From Alkanindiges hydrocarboniclasticus (GTDB lineage: Bacteria > Pseudomonadota > Gammaproteobacteria > Pseudomonadales > Moraxellaceae): a stretch of 64,000 nucleotides of DNA. Shown here piece by piece: positions 1 through 7,998 of this stretch. Numbering within the stretch: position 1 is the stretch's first letter; each line of letters begins with the position of its first letter. The notes beneath the pieces were generated by a model. The model was given only the letters and a program-made list of their open reading frames with translations, was not told where the DNA came from and ran no database searches. The stretch is from positions 43,130 to 107,129 of the forward strand of contig NZ_MLCN01000030.1 of assembly GCF_001982605.1 (NCBI RefSeq). Reading direction: 5' to 3'. Both the position numbers and the translations under genes were made by a program.

Positions 1-743
1 GCAATTGTCAGTGCCAGCGTGCCGTTATGGATGCCAATCTCAAAAGCACTGGCGCGTGCCTGTGCCTCGGAAATTCCAAAAAACCGCGGTATGAAATATC
101 CCACACACAAACTGAGAATACAGAAAACCGAAGTCGCAATACCCACCTCAAATAAATAGCCCATCAAATTGGCTTTTTCCTTGAGAAGCGCTGCAAAAAT
201 CACCAGTACCAACAGCACAACTGAAAAAATCCGTACCGGTTTATCCATCCGATGGGCAAAATTTGGCGCATATCTGCGAATGACCATGCCAATAGCCACA
301 GGCACAATTACGATCGCAAATACCTGTAAGACTTTGGAAAATTGCAGCCCAAGCTGTTCATCACTATTGAGGAAATAACGGCTGGCCCAGTTAACAATCA
401 GGGGCAAGGTAAAAGCCGCCAGAATAGAATTGATAGCAGTAAGGGTAATGTTTAAGGCAACATCCCCCCGGAACAGATAGCTATACAAATTGGCAGTGGC
501 TCCACCGGGTGAGGCCGCAAGCAACATCATGCCCAGTGCCAGTAACGGTGACAGGTTAAGTACCTGTGTAATAACAAAGGCCAGCCCTGTTAGCACCACA
601 AGCTGGCAGACCAATGCAATAATAACGGCCTTTGGATGCTGTGCAACACGGGCAAAATCCTTGAGGCTAAGCTCAAGTCCCAAACCCATCATGACGACAG
701 CCAGTGCCAGCGGCAGTAGCTGTACAATTATATTTGATTCCAT
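1..743 (-). CDS. SBF-family (bile acid:sodium symporter-like) transporter, partial
   Basis: The 3' end lies beyond the left edge of the window; 247 codons are visible on the minus strand from the ATG at 741-743, which has AAGGA a few bases upstream. The protein is very hydrophobic, with roughly seven membrane-spanning stretches. It carries the glycine/proline-rich segment LLAASPGGATANLYSYL (residues 74-90) and, near the visible end, FEIGIHNGTLALTI. Both resemble conserved helix-breaking segments of the SBF superfamily (bile acid:Na+ symporters and relatives), which import organic anions with sodium. The substrate cannot be told from sequence. It is co-oriented with alkB upstream, but a strong hairpin terminator separates the two, so separate transcription is more likely. 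Confidence 0.8.
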   Translation of the reverse strand, partial: MESNIIVQLLPLALAVVMMGLGLELSLKDFARVAQHPKAVIIALVCQLVVLTGLAFVITQVLNLSPLLALGMMLLAASPGGATANLYSYLFRGDVALNITLTAINSILAAFTLPLIVNWASRYFLNSDEQLGLQFSKVLQVFAIVIVPVAIGMVIRRYAPNFAHRMDKPVRIFSVVLLVLVIFAALLKEKANLMGYLFEVGIATSVFCILSLCVGYFIPRFFGISEAQARASAFEIGIHNGTLALTI

Positions 744-847
744 TCCTGTGCTTCCTTGTGTTGGCTTTTTTGATTCTCCCAAACTGCACATTAGCAAACA
801 CTGCCATACAAGAACAATCTAAAAAATAGTCTTGAACACTCGCCCAT

Positions 848-876
848 AAAAAAACCCGTCAATTGACGGGTTTTGC
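848..876 (-). terminator. Rho-independent terminator of alkB
   Basis: A perfect stem, AAAACCCGTC pairing with GACGGGTTTT around a short AATT loop, lies about 30 bases beyond the alkB stop codon. On the minus strand it is followed by a run of T. It should end alkB transcription before the downstream transporter gene. Confidence 0.85.
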
Positions 877-906
877 AGGCTACAGCGACAACACTTTACA
901 AGTGGC

Positions 907-2139
907 TTAAACTGTTTCGGCAGGCTTGGCCAGTTTATTGAGCAGTTGATCCACCACCCCATATTTGGCAAACAGGCGGGCACGCGCCTTGGGATGCACA
1001 TTAGCCTTGTTCAAGTCGCCTTTATAATGATCAACCACACGTTGATCCATCAGCTTGAACCACCACTGTGGAATGATGGCAGGCAGCAACAATGAGGAAT
1101 AACCGGCGGGTAACTGCGGAACATCCTCAAAATGACGTAATGCCTGAAATGCACGGGTTGGATAGGCATGATGATCAGAATGACGCTGCAACTGATACAG
1201 GAACAGGTTAGTGACCATGCTGTTACTGTTCCAGCTATGCTCAGGCATGGTACGGACATATTTGCCATCCGCTAACTGTTCACGCTTTAAGCCATAATGT
1301 TCAAGATAGTTAATCACCTCAAACAGGGTAAAACCATATACGGCCTGAGTTGCCATATAGGGAATAACACGACGGCCAAACAGGGCAATCATGCTGGCAT
1401 GAAAGGCCGCAGACATTGCCCAGCCCTGTAACAGTTCATTGTCTAAGGACCAGAACTGTTTACCTTTACGCTCTAAGCGGCGGCTTTCAATTTCAATTGC
1501 AGATTTAAAACTACCTACTACTGTGCGTGGCCAGAACTGCCAGAAGCTTTCACCCATTTGCGAAGATGCCGGATCTTCCGGGGTGGCTACGCGGCGGTGG
1601 TGCCCATAAGGATGCTCTATACGGAAATGAATATAACCGGTTGGTAAAAGCGCCAGATGTGATAAATAATGATAGACTTTTTCGGATTTGTGGCTGAGTT
1701 CATGGGCCGTATTTAAGGCAATGCCATTGACTGCGCCAACAGACATGCCGAGAATGACTTGATCAATTAAGGGGGTTCCCTTACGGCTGGCTGCATACGC
1801 GCCCACCACTGTTGCCAGATATTGTGCCGGAATATAGGCCTTAACAATACGCATGTAATACGGATCGTTTTCCAGCTCTTTAATCGCTTCTTCCGGATGG
1901 TTTTCGGCATCTGCGCCTACGATTTTATCAATCAGCGGAATAACACCATGCAGCATAATTGGACCAAGTGCAGACAAGGCACGCAGCTTTTTGGGTGCAA
2001 TGGCATAACCCGTGGCAGCCGCAAGGCCAATCATGGGCAAGGCTGGACTCAACAACCACAAATAACGCTTGGGATCTTTATGTTTGGCTTTTTCAGTGGC
2101 TCGTTGTTTTAGCAAGGCCATCGGGGTGTTGGCGTTCAT
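907..2139 (-). CDS. alkB: Alkane 1-monooxygenase AlkB
   Basis: Integral-membrane non-haem di-iron hydroxylase that converts n-alkanes to 1-alkanols in the inner membrane, using electrons from rubredoxin and rubredoxin reductase. The 410-residue length is normal for the family. All histidine motifs are present: HELSHK (146-151), EHPYGHHR (175-182), the AlkB-specific NYLEHYG (277-283) and LQRHSDHHAYPTR (317-329). Hydrophobic helices lie at about 28-70, 105-140 and 240-275. No rubredoxin domain is fused and no rubredoxin gene is adjacent, so electron transfer partners must be encoded elsewhere. It is divergent from an AraC-family regulator, and the shared intergenic region has a 25-bp palindrome overlapping a plausible promoter. 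This suggests inducible expression. Confidence 0.96.
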   Translation of the reverse strand: MNANTPMALLKQRATEKAKHKDPKRYLWLLSPALPMIGLAAATGYAIAPKKLRALSALGPIMLHGVIPLIDKIVGADAENHPEEAIKELENDPYYMRIVKAYIPAQYLATVVGAYAASRKGTPLIDQVILGMSVGAVNGIALNTAHELSHKSEKVYHYLSHLALLPTGYIHFRIEHPYGHHRRVATPEDPASSQMGESFWQFWPRTVVGSFKSAIEIESRRLERKGKQFWSLDNELLQGWAMSAAFHASMIALFGRRVIPYMATQAVYGFTLFEVINYLEHYGLKREQLADGKYVRTMPEHSWNSNSMVTNLFLYQLQRHSDHHAYPTRAFQALRHFEDVPQLPAGYSSLLLPAIIPQWWFKLMDQRVVDHYKGDLNKANVHPKARARLFAKYGVVDQLLNKLAKPAETV

Positions 2140-2158
2140 GAAACTTCACTCCGGCATT

Positions 2159-2188
2159 CATATACTCTATGACCTTATCATTGACCAA
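2159..2188 (-). promoter_or_regulatory. Candidate alkB promoter
   Basis: Read on the minus strand, a -35-like TTGGTC (2183-2188) is followed after 18 bases by TATATG (2159-2164), about 20 bases before the alkB start. The -35 is poor, as expected for an activator-dependent promoter, and it overlaps the right arm of the palindrome at 2185-2209. Confidence 0.4.
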
Positions 2189-2209
2189 TGGTAGAATAAC
2201 TACCAGTGG
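2185..2209. promoter_or_regulatory. 25-bp palindrome, candidate operator for alkB/araC
   Basis: CCAATGGTAG (2185-2194), then five bases, then CTACCAGTGG (2200-2209). The arms are inverted repeats matching at 9 of 10 positions. The element lies between alkB and the divergent AraC-family gene and overlaps the candidate alkB -35. Its placement fits the site of the adjacent regulator, though AraC proteins more often use direct repeats, so a different dimeric repressor is possible. Confidence 0.55.
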
Positions 2210-2289
2210 TGATCGTCCAAAAAATCTATTGCAGACGCTTTTGACATCATTTGCGATAAAAACCAAAACATTGCACAGCAGAGCCAGCC

Positions 2290-3261
2290 ATGGATGCCTT
2301 AAGTAAAATTCTGGATGATATACACATGCGCGGTGCCGAATATCTGTATATTTCGGGCCGTAATGACTGGCACTTTTGTCTGGATACGCAAGGCGAATTT
2401 GTTTTTCACATCATGCTGTTTGGTCATGCCATGCTGCATATTGACCCGCAGGCATCTTCCACTGCGCCAGCACCGCAGGCCATTCAGGGCGGTGATATTG
2501 TCATTATTCCCAGCGGCAAGAAACATCATGTCTATGGCTGTAGCCCCAATGCCGTGCATATTAAGCCGCATGACCTGTACCCCGAATTTAACGGCCATCG
2601 CAATGATCCGGTATTGTTGGGTGATTCAGGGCGCGGCCAAACACTGCTGCTGAGTATTCGCTGTTTGCTGGATGTGGACATGGCACGGCCACTGCTGACT
2701 GCCCTGCCTGTGGTAATGACCATTAGCAATGCCATGGGCACAGGAGCGCCGCCATGGTTACAGATTGGCCTGCAATTTCTGGCGCTGGAAGCCGAACGCA
2801 GCCGCCCCGGACGCGATACCCTGCTCAACCGGCTAGTGGGTATGCTGCTAATAGAATGCGTGCGCGACCACATTGAACAGTTACCGGAAGGTTCGGAAAA
2901 CTGGCTGACCGCGCTGCGTGACCCGCAACTGGCACCCGTATTAAGCGCAATCCATGCCGCACCGGAAAAACCATGGACCGTGGCCGAGCTGGCCAGCCTG
3001 GCGTTTATGTCACGCTCGGCATTTGCCGAACGCTTTAGTACCACCATGGGTGAAACACCGCTGGCTTATCTGGCAGCCCACCGTTTGCGTCTGGCAGCAT
3101 GGCATTTACGTGAAAGTCAGATTTATAACAACCAGCAGAGCATTGCACGCATTGCCGAAAAAGTCGGTTATGCTTCGGAAACCTCATTTAGCCAAGCCTT
3201 TAAGCGTTTTTACGGCTACTCTCCCAGCCAGTATCGCAAGCAAAATCCTGACCCCTCTTAA
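2290..3261 (+). CDS. AraC-family transcriptional regulator (cupin-type sensor), probable alkB regulator
   Basis: Cytoplasmic DNA-binding regulator of 323 residues. The N-terminal half (about 1-190) looks like the cupin sensor of the AraC subfamily, with GGDIVIIPSGKKHHVYG near residues 67-83. The C-terminal 100 residues form the double helix-turn-helix: a first helix pair around ERFSTTMGETPLAYL and a second in IARIAEKVGYASETSFSQAF followed by KRFYGYSPSQYRK. It is transcribed divergently from alkB across about 150 bases, which suggests it senses alkane, alcohol or a fatty metabolite and controls alkB. This sensor type differs from Acinetobacter AlkR, whose relative in this window is the AraC gene at 10139-11185. 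Confidence 0.85.
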   Translation: MDALSKILDDIHMRGAEYLYISGRNDWHFCLDTQGEFVFHIMLFGHAMLHIDPQASSTAPAPQAIQGGDIVIIPSGKKHHVYGCSPNAVHIKPHDLYPEFNGHRNDPVLLGDSGRGQTLLLSIRCLLDVDMARPLLTALPVVMTISNAMGTGAPPWLQIGLQFLALEAERSRPGRDTLLNRLVGMLLIECVRDHIEQLPEGSENWLTALRDPQLAPVLSAIHAAPEKPWTVAELASLAFMSRSAFAERFSTTMGETPLAYLAAHRLRLAAWHLRESQIYNNQQSIARIAEKVGYASETSFSQAFKRFYGYSPSQYRKQNPDPS

Positions 3262-3407
3262 ACTGCGTCCTGCATCACAGCTTGTAATGACATTTTTGTT
3301 AATGAAGCTATTTTTTTTAAACCATTATTAAATAAAAATTATTTGATCAAATACTTTCAGAAACCTGTACAACCCTTATAAAAACCAGCTTTAGGCGTAA
3401 CAATGAC

Positions 3408-3439
3408 TACAAATTGTTCGTGTTTCCACACAATTTGTA
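3408..3439. promoter_or_regulatory. Perfect 10-bp inverted repeat made of two ACAAWTTGT dyads
   Basis: TACAAATTGT (3408-3417) and ACAATTTGTA (3430-3439) are perfect reverse complements separated by 12 bases. Each arm is itself a small palindrome, ACAA-W-TTGT, and their centres are 21 bp apart, two helical turns. The element lies 114 bases upstream of the surface-glycan cassette. It may be a two-site operator or, in RNA, a stem-loop in the leader. Confidence 0.4.
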
Positions 3440-3552
3440 AAACGACAATACCTGCGCTTTTCGCCTTTAATCAGCTCTTCAACACACAGACTTAATAAAA
3501 CAACTTTGATTCTGCTTGTGGCGGTTTGATTTTAAAAACGAGGCAATGATAA

Positions 3553-5460
3553 ATGACTCAGGCTCTTGCTGCGGATGTGTTTTGCCAGAAATTTCCTGTT
3601 GTCTTTGACTGGACCATTTTAATTGAAAGTCATCATCTGGATTTTGCCGAATTAAACAGCCTGAACTGTCACTCTACGGCATGGTCGATGAGTAAGGGCA
3701 AACCTTTAATTTATGCCCAGATTGAAAACCTGATTGGTCATGGCTTTAAAAAATTCCTGATTGCCCTGTTTCAGGTTGACAGCATTGTCAAACAGCAAAT
3801 CCAGCAGCTCCAGTCATTGTATCCGGCTTGCACCTTTAAGTGCCTTCAGGTGCGGGATTCGTGGTTTTTTGAACAGACTGACGGCTTGTCAGTGCAGGGT
3901 GAAAAATACCTGCAACACTATATTAATATCTTTTTACGCCATAACCCGGTTAATCCCTCGTTTGTCTGGATACAAAAAATTCAGAGCCGCAGCTTTAACC
4001 CATTGCAATATCTGAAAATTGATCCACACCATTCCTGCCCACTGGTCTGGGTTAAAGAAGCCAAACCGGCACCTAAACAGCAAGATACCAGTAACCCAGC
4101 CCATGCAACCAAAACCCCTACTGAGCCGCCCTGTGAAACACTGGGTTTCTGGCTGGATGTTAAAGGTTTTGCACATCGTTACCGCACCTTAACCACAACC
4201 TCCCAGCCTGTGCAGGGCTCCAGAATTCAGGCGTGTTTCCAGCAGGTAAAGCAGCACTGTGAGGAAATTTTGCTGCCGCTGGAAGACTGTAACTCCGCTA
4301 CAGAGCCAAATACCGATAGCATGGTGGCCAGCCGCTGCTTTAACCGGGTGTCTATTGACCAAAAAATGGGCATAGTGATTAAGCAATCCAGTGAAGTACA
4401 AAAAATACAGCAGGAAGTGAATTTTTATCAAAACCTGCCAGCGCATTTGCAGATTTATTTTCCACGGCTGGTCGATTCTGGCGTTCATACTGGCATAAGT
4501 AATGCGGATACAGTAAATCGTACAGCGTGGTATTCACTAGAATATTATCCCTACAAATCCTTGTCACAGTACTTTGTGTACTATGCCCTGCCTATTGATA
4601 GCTGGAACAGCATTTTTGACCGCCTGCTGTTTATTCATCAGCAATTTACCAAAACTGCCAGCCTGCACTCCAGTCAACCATCTCTTAAGCCACCATTTAT
4701 TGACAGTAATGCACTTAACCAGTTTTATGCGCAAAAACTCAGTGCGCGACTCACACAAGCAAAAACCAGTGCCGCACTTGAGCAAATTCTGGCTGCCGAA
4801 ACCATTTGCTTAAACGGACAAATTCTACAAGGTTTTAACACCCTGCAACCCTGGTTAATGCAACAGATTAAGCAGCTCAGCACCAATGTTGAAATGAGCT
4901 TTGTCCATGGCGACCTGTGTTTTTCCAATCTCCTGTTTGAACCCGGCAGTGGCGTACTACGATTGATTGACCCGCGTGGTGATTTTATGGGTTCAGTGAA
5001 TCAGGGTGATCCACGTTACGACCTTGCCAAGGTGCTGCATTCTGTTCATGGCCGCTACGATTTTATTATCAATGATCTATTTCGGCTGGAGCAGGATGGC
5101 TTAAATTTTGAACTCAGCATGCCGCAATCCGATTATCTGGAAACATTACAAAATCTGCTGTTTGACAAAATCAGGGCACAAACACCGTATGCAGTACCTG
5201 AGCTGATCTTGCTGGAAAGCCTGCTGTTTTTAACCATGTTGCCCCTGCACCATGACCAGCCTAAACGCCAGATTGCCTTTTTATTGACTGGCCTCAAGCT
5301 GCTTAACGGCGTGTATCACAAGGTTTGCCTAGACAATAAAGATGCATTTAACGGTCACACTGCATTACCCAATAGTGCATCCCTCAAACCAGCACAGGCC
5401 TTGCCAGTTGGACTGGGCCCTGTAAAAACACCAGTCATAGAAACAGTGATTTCAGTATAA
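3553..5460 (+). CDS. Two-part protein: nucleotidyltransferase-like N-terminus fused to APH-type kinase domain
   Basis: The C-terminal part (about residues 290-600) is an aminoglycoside-phosphotransferase/choline-kinase-like fold. It has the catalytic loop HGDLCFSNLL with H452 and D454, followed by the metal-binding DPRG (D473) and GDPRYDLAK. Such kinases phosphorylate small hydroxylated molecules. The N-terminal 170 residues contain KPLIYAQIENLIGHGFKKFLI, which recalls sugar-nucleotide transferases but lacks the GxGxR loop, so this part may be inactive or only bind ligand. A polar linker (about 175-200) joins the parts. The gene opens a tight four-gene cassette with a phosphatase, a nucleotidyltransferase and a WavE-type glycosyltransferase. 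I infer a role in making an activated surface-polysaccharide building block; the substrate is unknown. The protein is probably cytoplasmic, having no signal peptide. Confidence 0.7.
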   Translation: MTQALAADVFCQKFPVVFDWTILIESHHLDFAELNSLNCHSTAWSMSKGKPLIYAQIENLIGHGFKKFLIALFQVDSIVKQQIQQLQSLYPACTFKCLQVRDSWFFEQTDGLSVQGEKYLQHYINIFLRHNPVNPSFVWIQKIQSRSFNPLQYLKIDPHHSCPLVWVKEAKPAPKQQDTSNPAHATKTPTEPPCETLGFWLDVKGFAHRYRTLTTTSQPVQGSRIQACFQQVKQHCEEILLPLEDCNSATEPNTDSMVASRCFNRVSIDQKMGIVIKQSSEVQKIQQEVNFYQNLPAHLQIYFPRLVDSGVHTGISNADTVNRTAWYSLEYYPYKSLSQYFVYYALPIDSWNSIFDRLLFIHQQFTKTASLHSSQPSLKPPFIDSNALNQFYAQKLSARLTQAKTSAALEQILAAETICLNGQILQGFNTLQPWLMQQIKQLSTNVEMSFVHGDLCFSNLLFEPGSGVLRLIDPRGDFMGSVNQGDPRYDLAKVLHSVHGRYDFIINDLFRLEQDGLNFELSMPQSDYLETLQNLLFDKIRAQTPYAVPELILLESLLFLTMLPLHHDQPKRQIAFLLTGLKLLNGVYHKVCLDNKDAFNGHTALPNSASLKPAQALPVGLGPVKTPVIETVISV

Positions 5461-5476
5461 AAACAAGAGGTTAAAC

Positions 5477-5971
5477 ATGCGATTATGTATTGATATTGAC
5501 GGTACGCTGTGTGAAATCAGACAGGCCACCCAGACTTATGCCGATGTACAACCATTGCCCGGCGCGGTAGAAAAATTAAAAGCCCTGCGCAAGGCTGGTC
5601 ACTACATTATTCTGGCAACTGCCCGCCACATGAAAACCTGCGATGCCAATGTGGGAATGGTCATTGCCCGGCAGGGGAAAATCCTGTTGCAATGGCTGGA
5701 AGACCACCAGATTGAGTATGACGAAATCTGGTTTGGCAAGCCCAATGCCGATATTTACATCGATGATCGCGGCTACCGCTTTGGAGGTAACTGGCTCGAC
5801 ATCTCCATTGAGCAGCTTGGCGAACTGGTTATCCCTGATGCCGTCCAAGTCGTTAAAACTACTGACGCTGAAATTACTGATACTCAAACTACGCTTAACC
5901 ACAACGCTAATCTTTCCAGACACGTGACTACACCTAGCATGCCTAGTACTGCTGTCACCGAAAGTGCCTGA
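5477..5971 (+). CDS. HAD-superfamily capsule-biosynthesis-type phosphatase (BcbF/EcbF-like)
   Basis: A 164-residue small HAD phosphatase. Motif I is at the very N-terminus, MRLCIDIDGTLCE, with catalytic aspartates D6 and D8. Motif II is in IILATARHMKT, and a late acidic motif is in ADIYIDDRGYRFGG. The layout, including NVGMVIARQGKILLQWL and YDEIWFGKPNADIYIDD, matches the BcbF/EcbF group found in Pasteurella-type capsule loci. The last 35 residues are Thr/Ser-rich and not part of the domain. It starts 16 bases after the kinase-like gene, so the two are co-transcribed. It probably removes a phosphate from an intermediate of a surface glycan; the natural substrate of the group is not something I can state from sequence. 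Confidence 0.8.
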   Translation: MRLCIDIDGTLCEIRQATQTYADVQPLPGAVEKLKALRKAGHYIILATARHMKTCDANVGMVIARQGKILLQWLEDHQIEYDEIWFGKPNADIYIDDRGYRFGGNWLDISIEQLGELVIPDAVQVVKTTDAEITDTQTTLNHNANLSRHVTTPSMPSTAVTESA

Positions 5972-5998
5972 AGCACAATCCGAATCAAGGAGTTTGAA

Positions 5999-6748
5999 AT
6001 GAATATTGTTATTCCCATGGCTGGTGCGGGCTCACGGTTTAGTAAAGCAGGCTTTAAGATTCCAAAGCCCCTCATTGATGTGCAAGGTAAACCCATGTAC
6101 CAGTGGGCGACCAATTCGCTTCCTCTGGAATATGCCTCACGGCTGATTTTTATTTTGCGTGAAGATGCCTTTACCGAGCAGATTATTGAAGACATTCACA
6201 AAACTTATGGCATGTTTGAACCGCGTATCAAGATTCTGGAAAACCTGACCCGGGGTCAGGCAGAAACCGTTTATCTGGCGCGCGATATGATGGACTTAAA
6301 CCAGCCTACCCTCATTCACAATGCCGATACTGCTTTTCAGAGTATGGAAATGCCGGATGAGGATGTATTTGGTGGACTGGTGGTATTTGAGTCTGCCCTG
6401 AATGATGCTCGCTGGAGCTTTGCACGAACTCACGATGACCAGCCAGACCGTGTAGTTGAAGTCCGTGAAAAACAAATTATTTCGCGGCTTGCGTCAACAG
6501 GGACTTATTATTTTTCTGATACCGCGTGGATGCTGTATTCCATCAAACATTCCTTGATGAATGATATAACTGAACAGGGTGAGTTTTATATTGCCCCGCT
6601 GTATAACCGGGCCATTGAAAATGGGCATTATATCCAGTGTTTAAACTGCGAACATTTTACCTGTCTTGGTACACCGGAAGAACTGGAAAGTGCCTTGCCA
6701 CGCATGCCCTTGCTCATGAACAGCCAGATTACCCAGATTGCGGTATAA
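5999..6748 (+). CDS. Sugar-phosphate/small-molecule nucleotidyltransferase
   Basis: A 249-residue GT-A-fold NTP transferase. The nucleotide-binding loop is MAGAGSRF followed by PKPLIDVQGKPMYQW, where the PKP lysine is the usual catalytic residue. Metal-binding NADTAF lies near residue 103, and the product side has GTYYF. It is of the length of LicC-, HddC- or RmlA-like enzymes without a C-terminal beta-helix. It would join NTP to a phosphorylated sugar or alcohol to make an NDP- or CMP-activated donor. ATG at 5999 has AAGGAG about 8 bases upstream (5986-5991). It follows the phosphatase by 27 bases in the same operon and pairs logically with the upstream kinase domain and downstream glycosyltransferase. 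Confidence 0.82.
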   Translation: MNIVIPMAGAGSRFSKAGFKIPKPLIDVQGKPMYQWATNSLPLEYASRLIFILREDAFTEQIIEDIHKTYGMFEPRIKILENLTRGQAETVYLARDMMDLNQPTLIHNADTAFQSMEMPDEDVFGGLVVFESALNDARWSFARTHDDQPDRVVEVREKQIISRLASTGTYYFSDTAWMLYSIKHSLMNDITEQGEFYIAPLYNRAIENGHYIQCLNCEHFTCLGTPEELESALPRMPLLMNSQITQIAV

Positions 6749-6824
6749 CCTGAGTCAGGTGCAAAACAACTCACAGACTTCTAATTCAAGCAGTCTACCA
6801 AAATAATCAGGTTACACTCTAGAA

Positions 6825-7898
6825 ATGACAGGAAAAATGATTAAGCATCAGGATTTTTTCAAGTTAAATTCGGCGCAAATGATGCAGTATATCCAGTCTA
6901 CTGCATTGCCGCATGCTTGCTTGCAGCATCCAGCAGCCTCACCTGACCAAACACAAAAACCAATTGATAGCCATGATATCAGTGTCGTGATTCAGGGGCC
7001 GGTTTTTACTAAGACCACCCCATTGGCTCCCCAAGGCATTACCCGGCAGGTGCTTAAAGCGCTCAGGCAACATTTGCCACATGCCACGCTGATTTTATCA
7101 ACATGGAAAGACCAGCCAGTGGAAGGTCTGGATGCAGACATTATTTTGCAGCTTGATGATCCGGGAACCACCAATTTTTACAAACCCAATGCCAAGGCTG
7201 AAAACCTGTATAACAATGGCAACCGGCTGATTTTTTCAACCCAAGCCGGGCTGACACAGGTTAAGACGCCCTATACACTTAAAATCCGTAGCGACTTGCT
7301 GCTGTTTCATCCGCTATTTAGCAGTTACCTTAACCAGTTTCACCATGTGGACGCGCCATGGCATGTGCTGGAACAACGCATTATTGGGTTTCCCATTTAT
7401 AGCCTGAAATATGAAAGTGCAAGTTTTAAAGACTTAAGCCCCAAAATTCAGCCACGGCCATTTCATGTGTCGGACTGGGCTTATTTTGGCTTAAGTACGG
7501 ATATGCAAAAACTGTTTGATTGTCCACTTATGGAAGAACCCACCACCTCGCGCTGGTTTGAAACACGTCCCAAACCTGCCAATGACTTATGGCCAGATCG
7601 CCTGTGGCGCTACTCGCCAGAGCAATATATTGTGTCCAGTCTGGCACAGCGCAGTTTGGGCATTACTTTGGAACATGCCTCACAGGATGACGCTGATATT
7701 TTGCAATCTTCGGAGCGTTTTATTGCCAACAATTTCATCATACTGGATCAATACCAGTGGGGATTATGGTCGCTCAAGCTTGAGGTTTATCAGGATCAAC
7801 TGCCGCCTGAGTTGTTAAAAGGTTTGTATAGCCATCAGGTCTGGTATCGGGATTACCAGAAATACAGTGTAAATACACCGAACCTGATGCAGGCTTAA
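6825..7898 (+). CDS. WavE-family lipopolysaccharide/surface glycan synthesis protein
   Basis: A 357-residue soluble protein. The hallmark of the WavE family is the early ISVVIQGPVF at about residues 52-61, followed by LKALRQHLPHATLILSTWKD, a GT-A-like Rossmann half, and LKIRSDLLLF with a DxD-like acidic site. WavE was named from the Vibrio cholerae LPS core cluster and is believed to transfer a sugar or sugar-like group. The next in-frame ATG is at 6837 (codon 5), so the start may be a few residues shorter. It is the last gene of the cassette and is followed by a strong terminator. I infer that it uses the donor made by the upstream kinase-like and nucleotidyltransferase proteins. Confidence 0.8.
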   Translation: MTGKMIKHQDFFKLNSAQMMQYIQSTALPHACLQHPAASPDQTQKPIDSHDISVVIQGPVFTKTTPLAPQGITRQVLKALRQHLPHATLILSTWKDQPVEGLDADIILQLDDPGTTNFYKPNAKAENLYNNGNRLIFSTQAGLTQVKTPYTLKIRSDLLLFHPLFSSYLNQFHHVDAPWHVLEQRIIGFPIYSLKYESASFKDLSPKIQPRPFHVSDWAYFGLSTDMQKLFDCPLMEEPTTSRWFETRPKPANDLWPDRLWRYSPEQYIVSSLAQRSLGITLEHASQDDADILQSSERFIANNFIILDQYQWGLWSLKLEVYQDQLPPELLKGLYSHQVWYRDYQKYSVNTPNLMQA

Positions 7899-7914
7899 CT
7901 GCTACTTTCTAAAT

Positions 7915-7965
7915 TAAAAAAGCCGCTTTATTCTGGATATCTATGGAATAAAGCGGCTGATTTAT
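7915..7965. terminator. Bidirectional terminator between the glycan cassette and zapE
   Basis: A perfect 13-bp stem, AGCCGCTTTATTC (7921-7933) with GAATAAAGCGGCT (7946-7958), lies between two convergent genes. A-rich sequence on the left and T/A-rich sequence on the right let it work in both directions. Confidence 0.88.
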
Positions 7966-7998
7966 TTAAAAAGAACTGAATGCTGAAAACTAACGTAA

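Noticed and set aside
169..822. Plus-strand frames at the left edge.
   Set aside because: They are antisense to the SBF-family transporter, which reads without interruption on the minus strand and has a good start.
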